NCBI RefSeq assembly: GCF_001182745.1
Contig: NZ_LN868938.1
Span: forward strand, 3,348,001 to 3,412,000
Reading direction: 5' to 3'
DNA from: Nocardia farcinica
GTDB taxonomy: Bacteria > Actinomycetota > Actinomycetes > Mycobacteriales > Mycobacteriaceae
Length of the DNA stretch: 64,000 nucleotides
Numbering within the stretch: position 1 is the stretch's first letter; each line of letters opens with the position of its first letter. Below are positions 9,991 through 18,916 of this stretch, one piece after another. Position numbers and translations under genes: made by a program. The notes below the pieces were generated by a model, which was given only the letters and a program-made list of their open reading frames with translations, made no database searches and was not told the DNA's origin.

Positions 9991-11310
9991 TCACCCGCCG
10001 AACGGCGGCGGGGCGATCGGCTCGAACCGCAGCACCCGGTTGCCGAGCATCACCTCGGCACCGGGCACCAGGATCATCGGCTGCCCCGGGTTCAGGCGCA
10101 CCCAGTCCCGGTAGCCGGGCAACCGCGTCCTGGTGCCGTTGGTGGAACCCCGGTCGACCACCGTCACATCCCAGTTGACCAGCCGGATCTCGGCGTGCGC
10201 GCGCGACATCCCGCCCGAGGCGTCGTCCACCTTCAACGGGACGAGGCCACGCTGCGCGGCATCGGAATGTTCCGGGTCGCGGCCGAGCACCGCGTCGGCC
10301 GCCAGCATGTAGGTCATCCCGTCGTCGAGCACCAGCATGCCCAGCGGCGGGCGCACCACCTCGATCAACGCCTGGGTCTGGTCGACCGGCATGCCGCACA
10401 CGGTGCAGAACGCCGAGCGCGGGTCGCTGGGATGCGCTCGGGCGCATTTGAATCCGAGCACCTTCACCGTCAGCGCCGTCGCCTTCGCGGTCGCCTCCAG
10501 CCTGCGCTGCAGGTCGGGATCGGGGCGCGGAGCCGGGTTGGTACCGGCCAGCGTGTGCGCGGCGTGCCGGTCCGGGTGCTGCTCCTCGACCGAGTCCAGC
10601 ATCGAGGTCGAGGCCTGCGTCTCGGTGCGGCCGGGCACCTGTTCCTGGGCACCGGTGGCGGGTGCCAGGTCGCGCTCGGTGGGCGCGTACGCCCGTGGTT
10701 CACGGTCGATGCGCGCCGTCGGCACCGGCGCGGGCTCGGCGCCCCGGCCGGCGGGAGCCGTCTCGGCGAGGGCGGCATCCGTCCACAGAATCGCCCCGCC
10801 CGCCTGCGCGACGCCCTCCACCAGCGATCCGATGCCCGGCGCCGCGGGGAGATCGGGCACCCGGCCGTGCGCGTCGTCGGCGAACAACGCGGCCGCCCGC
10901 GCGGGCACCGGCGCCACCCGGTCCACCGTGAACGCCGCATCGCTGCCGCGCAACAGCTCCACGCCGCCGTCACCGGCCAGCACCGCGGTGATCGCGCCGT
11001 GCAGGAACACCGCGAGCCCGCCGTGCTCGGCCGGTGAGACGATCCCGAAATCGATGGGCACGCCGGGGCTGATGCGTTCGGCGCGCTTCATCAGCCAGCG
11101 GGTCGCCTCCCTGGCGACCAGGGCGCCCGGCCCGTCCGGCCGATGGCGCTGCGCCTCGCGCACCAACTCCGCCAGGTCGGTGAGCGCCAGCGCCGCGGGC
11201 GACGCCGGTGTCAGCGGTGCCGCACCGCGGTGGGCCACCACCAGCAGCGCCCCCGAAACCCGCGCCACCGCATGACCGCCCGCGACCACCTCGACCTGCC
11301 GATCCTTCAC
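9991..11310 (-). CDS. Cytoplasmic FHA-domain protein with a CxxC zinc-ribbon-like segment
   Basis: The GTG at 11310 is preceded by CGGAGG at good spacing, so I prefer it to the upstream ATG at 11373; it gives 439 residues. No signal peptide or membrane segment is seen. The N-terminal ~230 residues are a novel-looking alpha/beta domain (start VEVVAGGHAVARVSGALLVV). After a Pro/Glu linker comes a segment with spaced cysteines (KCARAHPSDPRSAFCTVCG), which resembles half a zinc ribbon. A C-terminal FHA domain follows (LGRDPEHSDAAQ, SRAHAEIR, RGSTNGTRTRL). It likely reads Thr phosphorylation by the nearby kinase, which is inference from the domain and neighbourhood only. Confidence 0.85.
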   Translation of the reverse strand: MKDRQVEVVAGGHAVARVSGALLVVAHRGAAPLTPASPAALALTDLAELVREAQRHRPDGPGALVAREATRWLMKRAERISPGVPIDFGIVSPAEHGGLAVFLHGAITAVLAGDGGVELLRGSDAAFTVDRVAPVPARAAALFADDAHGRVPDLPAAPGIGSLVEGVAQAGGAILWTDAALAETAPAGRGAEPAPVPTARIDREPRAYAPTERDLAPATGAQEQVPGRTETQASTSMLDSVEEQHPDRHAAHTLAGTNPAPRPDPDLQRRLEATAKATALTVKVLGFKCARAHPSDPRSAFCTVCGMPVDQTQALIEVVRPPLGMLVLDDGMTYMLAADAVLGRDPEHSDAAQRGLVPLKVDDASGGMSRAHAEIRLVNWDVTVVDRGSTNGTRTRLPGYRDWVRLNPGQPMILVPGAEVMLGNRVLRFEPIAPPPFGG

Positions 11311-11453
11311 CGGAATCGGCCTCCGCGGACGGTCGGGGCAGGGGTGCTGGCCATGGGCACCAGGGTATTGCACCTCCCGGACCGATGCCTCGCTCTCCCT
11401 GCCCTCCGTCCGGTAACTTCATCAGCACGTACGGGAGGAACGAGGGGCCTGTC

Positions 11454-12659
11454 ATGGTTCGGACTTCGCGCATCGCGACGATCGTGGCGTGGGTGGCGGC
11501 AGCGGCGACGCTCGCCGGGTGCGGTGCGGTGAGCGGCACCGCGCTACCGGCAGAACCCGATGTCCGCCGCCTCGAGGTCGGTACCTATCCGGTCACCCGG
11601 CACTCCTACGACCAGAACTCCGCGGGCAAGGGCGCGCTGCTGGAAGGCATGCGCATGTCGGAGGCCGTGGTGCCGACGGTGACCATCGACCCGTCGCTGA
11701 AGTTCGGCCGCGGCAGCACCGTGCTCACCGACAGCGAGCACGCGCTCGACTTCCTCGCCAAGGTGTCCAAACCCGTGCTGGACAACCGGAAACTCGTCAC
11801 CGGCTTCGCGGCCAGCGGCGCCGACGAGCCCGACCCTGCCGGCGAGACCCGCCCCGCGCCCGACACCACCGCCGTCACCGACGTGGTGCTGCGCTTCCCC
11901 GACGAGGCCACCGCCAAGCTCGCCGCCCGCGAACTCGAGGACGCCGACATCGGTGTCTCGCCGGAGAATCAGCGGCTCGGCTCCACGAAATACCCCGATG
12001 CCTATATCCACTGGCGGCCCGGCATCGCCAACGTCGGCGCCTTCATCGCGCACCGCCAGTTCGTCGTGTCGCTGTTCATCCAGCGCCCCCGCGCCGACAG
12101 CACCGACCTGGTGAAGTGGATCGACAAGACCCTCGACGCGCAGCTGCCCGCCCTCGACCGCTTCCAGCCCACCCCGGTCGACCGGCTCGACACCCTGAAA
12201 GTCGACCCGGACGGCCTGCTCGCGCGCGTCGTCGTCGCCGACCGCACCGACCGGGAACCCGATCCGGCCGACTTCGCGATCTACGGCCCCAACCACGCCG
12301 TGCACGTCTCCGACGACGAATCCGCCACCCTGCGCCTGGTCGAACAGACCGGCGCCGACAAGATCGCCGTCGTCGACGCGGGCTCGGTGACCCGGGTCCG
12401 CGACGCCGAGGCCGCACCCCGCCTGATCGACGGCATGATCGACACCGCGGGCGAGCAATTCGATCCGATCGACGCCCCCAAGGACGTGCCCGGCGCGAAA
12501 TGCCTGCAGCTCAACGACAGAGGCGACCTCGAACGCGAATACAAGTACCGCTGCTACGTGCCCTACAAGCGCTACGTCGGCATCGTCACCAGCGACAAGG
12601 AACCCGACGTGCGGCAGAAGGTGGCCGCGCAGTACGCGCTGTTCGCCAACAGCCTGTGA
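11454..12659 (+). CDS. Lipoprotein of the six-member array, copy 1
   Basis: The 401-residue precursor has a signal peptide with lipobox TLAGC. The start ATG at 11454 follows GAGGGG. It belongs to a family of actinobacterial lipoproteins (possibly DUF7373 in Pfam terms) of unknown function. Family marks are GTYPV near the mature N-terminus, the central TPVDRLDTLKVDPDGLLAR and the C-terminal YVGIV...AAQYALFA. Two Cys in the C-terminal third (KCLQL and YRCYV) probably form a disulfide. It is the first of six homologous genes running to 18828. Within the set it groups by its N-terminus with copies 3, 4 and 6. Confidence 0.85.
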   Translation: MVRTSRIATIVAWVAAAATLAGCGAVSGTALPAEPDVRRLEVGTYPVTRHSYDQNSAGKGALLEGMRMSEAVVPTVTIDPSLKFGRGSTVLTDSEHALDFLAKVSKPVLDNRKLVTGFAASGADEPDPAGETRPAPDTTAVTDVVLRFPDEATAKLAARELEDADIGVSPENQRLGSTKYPDAYIHWRPGIANVGAFIAHRQFVVSLFIQRPRADSTDLVKWIDKTLDAQLPALDRFQPTPVDRLDTLKVDPDGLLARVVVADRTDREPDPADFAIYGPNHAVHVSDDESATLRLVEQTGADKIAVVDAGSVTRVRDAEAAPRLIDGMIDTAGEQFDPIDAPKDVPGAKCLQLNDRGDLEREYKYRCYVPYKRYVGIVTSDKEPDVRQKVAAQYALFANSL

Positions 12660-12743
12660 TGCGCCGGTGACGCGGAGTGCCCGGATGCGCGTCCTGTCGT
12701 AGGATGCGCGGGGCCGAGCAAGAACAGCGAGGGGGGATGCTCT

Positions 12744-13955
12744 GTGCCGGGCAGACACTGGGTGCGTCGCGCCGCGGGCTTCGTCGTCGTGGTCGCCGCC
12801 GTGGCCGGATGCGGGCAGACCGTGCCCGGCCTGCCGCAGGCCGGGATGGCGCCGGTCGAGCTCACCGCGCTGAATCTGGGCCCCTACCCCGGTGAACCGG
12901 TCGACTACGAGTCGGAGGTCTCCACCAAGATGGACGTCTTCCGGATCGAAGCCCGGCGCATGCTCGGCTTCCTCGTCTCCCCCGACGAGGTGGACCCGGA
13001 GATGGACCATCTCGACGAGCTGCGCGTGGTGGAATCGCTCGACAGCCTGTTCGGCGAGCCGCCGCTCGGCATCTATCCCGCCGCGTTCAAACCGGTGATG
13101 GACCGCAACTTCCTGCTGGCCGGCGTCACGACCACCCGCTCGAACAACACCCCGCGCACCATCCGCAACACCCTGCACTCGCTGCTGCGCTTCCCGTCCG
13201 ACGCCGCGGCCCGCACCGCCGCCGCCGAACTCGCCACGACCATGGCCGAACTCGTGCCCGGCGGGCGCCGGGTACCGGTGCCGGGACACAGCGGCCTGGA
13301 GTTCCTCACCGCCGACGACAAGAAGGGCTTCCTGTTCGCCGCGCGCGGCCCCTTCACCCTGCTCAGCATGGTGACCTTGCCCGCGCCGGACCCGGGCGGG
13401 CTCGGCGACCGGATCGGCAAACTGGTGACCCTGCAGTACGACCGCATCGACAAGACCCCCGTGGTCCCGGTCGACGAGATCCTGGATCTGCCTGCCGATC
13501 CCGACGGAATCATGCGCCGCACCCTGCCGCCCGGCGACGGTGAATACTCCGACCTGCCGCGCCAGTTCGTCGGCGCGCTCTCCCCCGCCGCCCGGTTGCA
13601 CTTCGAGCGCGACGCCGCCGCGCTGCGCCCGGTCTTCGAACGGGCCGGGGTGGACCTGGTCGGACAGTACAGCGGCGTGGTGTACCGCACGGCAGATCTG
13701 CAGTCGGCCTTCCTGTTGCAGACGGCGCTGGCCCGGCTCGGCCGCTACGACGAGGAAATCGACCCGCCGCCCGGCCTCACCGACGCCCGCTGCTGGAAGA
13801 TCGACGACCGCGACCCGGTCCGCAGCTCGACCTACAAGTGCGCGCTGGTGCGTGGCCGCTACGTGGCGGTCGTCGAATCCGCCCGGATGACCTTCGACGC
13901 GGGCCTGTACCAGCGGGCCGCCGCCCAGTACTCGATCCTGGCGAAAAGCGAGTGA
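12744..13955 (+). CDS. Lipoprotein of the array, copy 2 (second subtype)
   Basis: The 403-residue precursor uses GTG, with a GGGGGGA ribosome-binding site. The signal peptide ends at lipobox AVAGC. It differs from copy 1 in its N-terminal half (GPYPGEPVDYESE, then IEARRMLGFLVSPDEVDPE), which it shares closely with copy 5. The central VPVDEILDLPADPDGIMRR and C-terminal YVAVVES...AAAQYSILAKSE show common ancestry with the other copies. Its TGA overlaps a GTG start for copy 3. The function is unknown; as a lipoprotein it should face the periplasm-like space beneath the mycomembrane. Confidence 0.85.
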   Translation: MPGRHWVRRAAGFVVVVAAVAGCGQTVPGLPQAGMAPVELTALNLGPYPGEPVDYESEVSTKMDVFRIEARRMLGFLVSPDEVDPEMDHLDELRVVESLDSLFGEPPLGIYPAAFKPVMDRNFLLAGVTTTRSNNTPRTIRNTLHSLLRFPSDAAARTAAAELATTMAELVPGGRRVPVPGHSGLEFLTADDKKGFLFAARGPFTLLSMVTLPAPDPGGLGDRIGKLVTLQYDRIDKTPVVPVDEILDLPADPDGIMRRTLPPGDGEYSDLPRQFVGALSPAARLHFERDAAALRPVFERAGVDLVGQYSGVVYRTADLQSAFLLQTALARLGRYDEEIDPPPGLTDARCWKIDDRDPVRSSTYKCALVRGRYVAVVESARMTFDAGLYQRAAAQYSILAKSE

Positions 13956-15172
13956 CCGTGCCATTGATTCCCTCTGCACGCCGGCCGAATCCCCCCGCAC
14001 GCCGGCGCCGGTGGCGCGCGGCGGTGGTGACCCTGCTGCTCCTGACCGCGACCAGCGCCTGCACCGGCGCCACCGAACCGGACGCACCCGACCTCGCCCT
14101 CGACCCGGGCAACTATCCCACCTCCCCGCGCGACATCGACGCCACCCGCACCCCGGCCACCGGCACACTCCAGGAATCGATCCGCCTGGCCGAGCACGTG
14201 CCGCTGCTGATGGACATCAACAGCAAGCTGGTCTTCGGCCGCGGCTACAACACCGCGCACCTCACCGCGCAGCACCCGCCACTGGCCAGCGGCGGTGTCA
14301 GCTACCTGGAGAACTTCAACGAACGCCTGCCCGGCCTGATCGCCGGATGGCGCACCGGCGCCGCACGCCGCGCCGCGACCGCGCTTGGCCTGGACGTCAC
14401 CCTGGCGGTGCTGCGCTTCACCACCGGCGAACAGGCGATCCAGGCGATGAACAAGCTGGCCGACGCCGCGAACGCGAAATACCCGCCCAAGGGCCCGCTC
14501 GATCTACCCGGCCACGAGACCGAGCGGACCTATCACACCATGTACGACGCGGTGCAGTCCTACACCGTCCACGACGAGTACCTGCTGTGGACCTACGTCT
14601 CCGACGGCCTGGCCACCCCACCCGACACCGCGCCACTGCTGGACACCGCCCGCGCCGTGATCGACCGCCAGATCGCGATGCTCGCCGAGTACCGGCCCAC
14701 GCCGCCCGACCGGCTCGACACCCTGCCCGCCGACACCGACGGCATGCTGGCCCGCACCCTGCCCTACGGCGCCAACAGCTACGACGACCCCACCGGCGTC
14801 TACCCGGCACGGGTGTTCCTGCACATGGTCAAACGCCCCGACCTGATGGCCCGCGCGTTCACCGACGCCGGTGTCGACGTCGTCGCCCGCGGCAGCACGG
14901 TCCTGTTCCGCGCCGCCGACGCCGACGCCGCCGAACGGCTCGCCGGCGCCCTGGTGACCCACCAGTCCGACGACATGGATCCCGCCGAGCCGCCCACCGG
15001 CGGCCCACCCGCCACCTGCCTGACCGAACGCCCCGTCTCCAGCCAGGACCCCGGCGGCGTCACCCAGTGCTACCTCGTCCGCGGCCGCTACGTCGCCCTG
15101 GTCGGCTCCACCCAACCCCAGGACCTGACCCAACGCCTCGCCGCCCAGTACCTGCTCATGGCAGACCTGTGA
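13952..15172 (+). CDS. Lipoprotein of the array, copy 3
   Basis: The GTG at 13952 overlaps the stop of copy 2 as GTGA; a second in-frame GTG lies at 13958. The precursor of ~406 residues has a long basic N-region (ARRPNPPARRRRWR), then a hydrophobic core and lipobox-like SACTG. Family marks are GNYPTSPRDIDATRT, the central TPPDRLDTLPADTDGMLAR and the end YVALVGS...AAQYLLMA. It is nearest to copy 6 in its N-terminal region (GNYPT.PRD). It should be translationally coupled to copy 2. Confidence 0.85.
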   Translation: MTVPLIPSARRPNPPARRRRWRAAVVTLLLLTATSACTGATEPDAPDLALDPGNYPTSPRDIDATRTPATGTLQESIRLAEHVPLLMDINSKLVFGRGYNTAHLTAQHPPLASGGVSYLENFNERLPGLIAGWRTGAARRAATALGLDVTLAVLRFTTGEQAIQAMNKLADAANAKYPPKGPLDLPGHETERTYHTMYDAVQSYTVHDEYLLWTYVSDGLATPPDTAPLLDTARAVIDRQIAMLAEYRPTPPDRLDTLPADTDGMLARTLPYGANSYDDPTGVYPARVFLHMVKRPDLMARAFTDAGVDVVARGSTVLFRAADADAAERLAGALVTHQSDDMDPAEPPTGGPPATCLTERPVSSQDPGGVTQCYLVRGRYVALVGSTQPQDLTQRLAAQYLLMADL

Positions 15173-15203
15173 GCACTCCCCCGCCCGGAAAGGAACGACG
15201 CCC

Positions 15204-16400
15204 GTGAGGTCCGCGAAGGCCATCCTGCTCGCCCTCGGCTGCGCCGTGGCCCTGACAGCCTGCGGTTCCGCAGTGACCGGCACCCCCGTCCGAGTGACGA
15301 CCGATCCGTCGACCGTGGACGCCGGCAACTACCGGGTCGAGCCGCAAGTGCTCGGCAACGCCAAGAACGACAAGCAGGCCCGCAGCGTCGAAGCCCTACG
15401 GCTGGCCGATTACGTCGCGCTGCCCTTCGAAGCCGATCCGAGCTACGTGCAGGACGCCTGGTTCGTCAATCCGCACATCGTGCTCAACCGCAAAGCGCTC
15501 GGCAGTCTCGTCATCAACGACACCTTCGACGACGTGGCCGAAGACCTGGTGGCCGGCTGGGTGAATTCCTGGTCGACCGGCGGCCCGCCGGAGGCGCCGC
15601 GCCGGACGCTGAGCATCGCCGTGCTGATGTTCCCCGACGCCGCCACCGCACAACGCGTCGGTCCAGCGCTCGAACACGACGACTTCACCTACAACATCGA
15701 CAATCAACCGGTCCCCATCACGAAATACCCGACCACCACGGCACATTGGCGGCCCGGGGTCTCGTCGCTCGGCTCCTGGACGGTGCATGACCGCTACGTC
15801 GTGTTCGTCAAGGTGGACGACAACCTGGTACCGCCGGATCTGCCGAACCTGGTCGGCCACGTCGAACGCATCCTCGACGTCCAGATCCCGCTGCTCGACG
15901 AGTTCGAACCCACTCCGCCCGACCAGTTGGCGAAGATTCCGCTCGATCCGACCGGGCTGCTCGGACGCACGCTACCCAGCGACGCGAACCGGCCGCCGCG
16001 CGCCGAGCCGGACGGCGTCTACACCCGCCGCGGCGCGGTGACCCTCATGGACGGCGGCGCCGAACTGCTGGCCGAACTGGACCGGGCCGAAGTGGACCTG
16101 ATGTCCTTCGGTGACGCCGTGGTCTTCCGCAGCAAGACGGCGGCCGGCGCCACCCAGCTGTGGCGCGACTGGCAGTTCTCGACCCATCTCGACCCCGATC
16201 AGACCCTGGTCGACGCGCCCGACGGGTTGGGCGACCATGTCGAATGCCTGCTGGACTCGCCGTCGGCAGAGTCCAGCACCCTCGACATGAACATCTGCAT
16301 GTTCCAGGTCGACCGCTACGTCGTGCAGGCATACGGCCGGAACCTGCGGGACCTGCACCAGAAGATGGCGGCACAGTATGTACTGTTGACCGCGAAGTGA
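15204..16400 (+). CDS. Lipoprotein of the array, copy 4
   Basis: The 398-residue precursor has a GTG start preceded by GGAAAGGA. The lipobox is ALTAC. Family marks are GNYRVEPQVLGNAKNDKQ near the start, the central TPPDQLAKIPLDPTGLLGR and the C-terminal YVVQAYG...AAQYVLL. It is the most diverged of the first subtype; for instance TWRP-like segments are kept (AHWRPGVSSLGSW) while loops differ. It lies 31 bases after copy 3, so it is in the same likely operon. The function is unknown. Confidence 0.85.
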   Translation: MRSAKAILLALGCAVALTACGSAVTGTPVRVTTDPSTVDAGNYRVEPQVLGNAKNDKQARSVEALRLADYVALPFEADPSYVQDAWFVNPHIVLNRKALGSLVINDTFDDVAEDLVAGWVNSWSTGGPPEAPRRTLSIAVLMFPDAATAQRVGPALEHDDFTYNIDNQPVPITKYPTTTAHWRPGVSSLGSWTVHDRYVVFVKVDDNLVPPDLPNLVGHVERILDVQIPLLDEFEPTPPDQLAKIPLDPTGLLGRTLPSDANRPPRAEPDGVYTRRGAVTLMDGGAELLAELDRAEVDLMSFGDAVVFRSKTAAGATQLWRDWQFSTHLDPDQTLVDAPDGLGDHVECLLDSPSAESSTLDMNICMFQVDRYVVQAYGRNLRDLHQKMAAQYVLLTAK

Positions 16401-16417
16401 TGGGCTCGGGGGGAACC

Positions 16418-17629
16418 ATGAATCTGCTGCGACGAGTGCGGCGAACAACACTGGCCGCGATGGTCACCGCGTGTGCGGTCGGCTGCGCCTCTACCGTTGC
16501 CGGGACCGCACAGCCGGGCCTGACCGCCGTGGACCTCTCCACCTTGGAAACCGGTCCTTACCGGCCGGAACCGACCGCCTACGAACCGAGCATCGACGGT
16601 GTCCCGGACATCCGCCTGATCGAAGCACGCCGCATGCTCGGCCACCTGGTGCACTCCGACGAGGTCGACCCGGAGATCGATACGCTCGGCGATCTCGCGT
16701 TCTTCTGGAACGGCCAGTCGATGGCCCAGTCGGAGACCTTCCCGCCGCAGTACCAGCCCGCCGCCGACCACAACAATCTGATCGCCGGGGTGTACGTGTC
16801 ACGCACCAACGGTGACCTGCGCAGCCGCAAGAAGCTGATCATCTCGGTCCTGCGATTCCCGACCGATGCCGCGAGCAGGCAGGCGGCGGCGGAGTTCGAC
16901 CAGATCACCCACGACGCACCGGACCGGCATCCGATCGCCGTGCCCGATCGCCCGGACGCCCGCACCTCCTCGGCCGACGACATCACGGCCGTCTCCTTCC
17001 TGGCACACGGCGCGTATGTGATCATGGTCAACGCTGCGGTGCCACAGCCCGATCCGGGGGCGCTCGCCGCGATGATCGATACCACCCTCGACCTGCAGAC
17101 GGCGCGGTTGGATCGGCAGCAGCCGGTGCCGATGGACGATCTGCTCGACATACCGGCCGATCCCGACGGCATCATGCGCCGGGCCCTGCCCACCTCGACG
17201 GCCTCGACCGACCCGTTCTTCGGCGACGACGACTTCGGTGCCTTCACCCCGGCCGGGCAGCTGCATTTCGAGCGCGACCCCGCGCGGGTGCGCCGCGCCT
17301 TCGAGGAGAGCGGCGTCGACCTGGTGGGCAGGCGCGCGGGCGTGGTGTACCGCGCCCGGGATCTGGCGGGCGCGTTCCGGCTGCAATCCGTGCTCGCCGC
17401 CCCGGGACGCAACGACGAGGAACTGCCGCCGCCACCGGGCCTGGTGGACGCTCGCTGCCTGCGCCTGGATGACCGCGACCCGGTGCGCCACTACGACGGA
17501 CTGTGCGTGGTGGTCCACGGGCGCTATGTCGCCGTGGTCGTCAGCCGCTTCCCCGCGTCCTCCCGCATCGACCAGGGACTGTACGAGCGGGCCGCGGCAC
17601 AGTACGCGATCCTGGCCGAAAGCGAGTGA
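16418..17629 (+). CDS. Lipoprotein of the array, copy 5 (second subtype)
   Basis: The ATG at 16418 follows GGGGGGAA and gives 403 residues. The signal peptide ends at lipobox AVGCA. Its N-terminal half (GPYRPEPTAYEPS, then IEARRMLGHLVHSDEVDPE) is plainly paralogous to copy 2. The shared middle (VPMDDLLDIPADPDGIMRR) and end (YVAVVVS...AAAQYAILAESE) match too. The pair copy 5-copy 6 therefore repeats the order copy 2-copy 3, which suggests duplication of a two-gene unit. The junction with the next gene (AAAGCGAGTGA) is nearly identical to the copy 2-copy 3 junction. Confidence 0.85.
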   Translation: MNLLRRVRRTTLAAMVTACAVGCASTVAGTAQPGLTAVDLSTLETGPYRPEPTAYEPSIDGVPDIRLIEARRMLGHLVHSDEVDPEIDTLGDLAFFWNGQSMAQSETFPPQYQPAADHNNLIAGVYVSRTNGDLRSRKKLIISVLRFPTDAASRQAAAEFDQITHDAPDRHPIAVPDRPDARTSSADDITAVSFLAHGAYVIMVNAAVPQPDPGALAAMIDTTLDLQTARLDRQQPVPMDDLLDIPADPDGIMRRALPTSTASTDPFFGDDDFGAFTPAGQLHFERDPARVRRAFEESGVDLVGRRAGVVYRARDLAGAFRLQSVLAAPGRNDEELPPPPGLVDARCLRLDDRDPVRHYDGLCVVVHGRYVAVVVSRFPASSRIDQGLYERAAAQYAILAESE

Positions 17630-17634
17630 ACCGC

Positions 17635-18828
17635 ATGCGTATCCGCACCCTGCTCTGCGTGGCCGCCGCCGCGCTCACCGGACTCACCGCGTGCACGAGC
17701 GACCCCGACCACGCCGCCTCGCGATACGACCTGGCACAGGTCGATTCGGGGAACTATCCGACCGTCCCGCGCGACGCCGAAACCGCCAAGACCGAATACA
17801 CCGGCGCCATGCTCGAAGCCGCTCGCCTCGGCGCGGCCTTGCCGTTGGCGGCCGACATCGACGGCAAGTTCGCGTTCCGGCCGACCGTGTACGTGGACCG
17901 GCGCATCACCCCGGTGAAGGTTCCACCCGACGTTTCGACCTTCGCCGATCTCGCCGAGTTCACCGAGCTGACCGAGGGCCTGGTCGCCGGCTGGAACACC
18001 AGGGGGCAACGCCGGGAACGGCCCGGGCTCGGCAGTGCCCTGGAGATGTTCGCGCTGCGTTTCGAGTCGCAGGCCGCGGCGCAGACGGCCGGGCGGCGAC
18101 TCGCGGAGCGGCTGCACTCGCGGACACCCGGTGATCCCGTGGCCGTACCCGGCTTCGGCGACGCCACCGCGACCTGGTCGGTGTCGAACCGGCAGCTGAA
18201 CGCCCAGCTCGCGCGCGAGGGCATGCTGCTGCTGGTCCGGGTCGAGGACCCCGTCACCGAACCTCCCGACAGCGCTCCGCAGGCGGCGCTGGCCGGACGG
18301 GCCTTCACCGAGATGCTGAACGGCCTGAACCGCTATACACCGACTTCCGTGGACCAATTCGCCACCCTGCCCGTGGACGCCGAACAGATGCTGCGGCGCA
18401 CGCTGCCGCTGGAGGACGCGACTCAGTTCACCCGGGCTACCGATCCGTCGATGGTGCTGACCCGGCAGGCGTGGTTGCACTCGTCGCACTTCCCCACCAG
18501 GGCCAAGGCCGCCTACGCCGACGCGGGTGTCGATCTCGTCGCCGTCTCCGGAGCCACCCTCTACCGCACCGCCGACGCTGCCGCGGCCGAACGGCTCGTC
18601 GCCGCGCTCGCCGACGAGGACTCGGCGCACTACGCCCCGATGGACAGCCCGCCGCACATGCCCGGCGTCCGGTGCCACGACCGCAAGGATCCGAAGGACT
18701 CCGCCACGCGTTATCCCCCGGTCTGCTATCTCGGCTACGACCGATTCGTCGCGGTACTCACCGGTGACAACCAGCAGCACGTGTACCAACAGACCGCCGC
18801 GCAATACAAGATCCTGGCCGCATCCTGA
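17635..18828 (+). CDS. Lipoprotein of the array, copy 6
   Basis: The ATG at 17635 gives 397 residues; an in-frame GTG at 17626, overlapping the previous stop, is an equally possible start. The signal peptide ends at lipobox LTACT. Family marks are GNYPTVPRDAETAKT, the central TSVDQFATLPVDAEQMLRR and the end FVAVLTG...AAQYKILAAS. It is last in the array and is followed after 88 bases by the kinase gene on the same strand. That position makes it a candidate member of the kinase-controlled set, by inference only. Confidence 0.85.
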   Translation: MRIRTLLCVAAAALTGLTACTSDPDHAASRYDLAQVDSGNYPTVPRDAETAKTEYTGAMLEAARLGAALPLAADIDGKFAFRPTVYVDRRITPVKVPPDVSTFADLAEFTELTEGLVAGWNTRGQRRERPGLGSALEMFALRFESQAAAQTAGRRLAERLHSRTPGDPVAVPGFGDATATWSVSNRQLNAQLAREGMLLLVRVEDPVTEPPDSAPQAALAGRAFTEMLNGLNRYTPTSVDQFATLPVDAEQMLRRTLPLEDATQFTRATDPSMVLTRQAWLHSSHFPTRAKAAYADAGVDLVAVSGATLYRTADAAAAERLVAALADEDSAHYAPMDSPPHMPGVRCHDRKDPKDSATRYPPVCYLGYDRFVAVLTGDNQQHVYQQTAAQYKILAAS

Positions 18829-18916
18829 CACCGCGCCGGTCGAATACCCGGGCCGGGCTTGCTAGATTGCTGCAAGGCTCGTGTCCGGCCGACGGACATC
18901 GATGAGGGAGGATCGG

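Noticed and set aside
11544..14168. An 874-residue minus-strand ORF across lipoprotein copies 1 and 2
   Set aside because: The plus-strand lipoproteins have signal peptides, lipoboxes and paralogs; the minus ORF has none of these.
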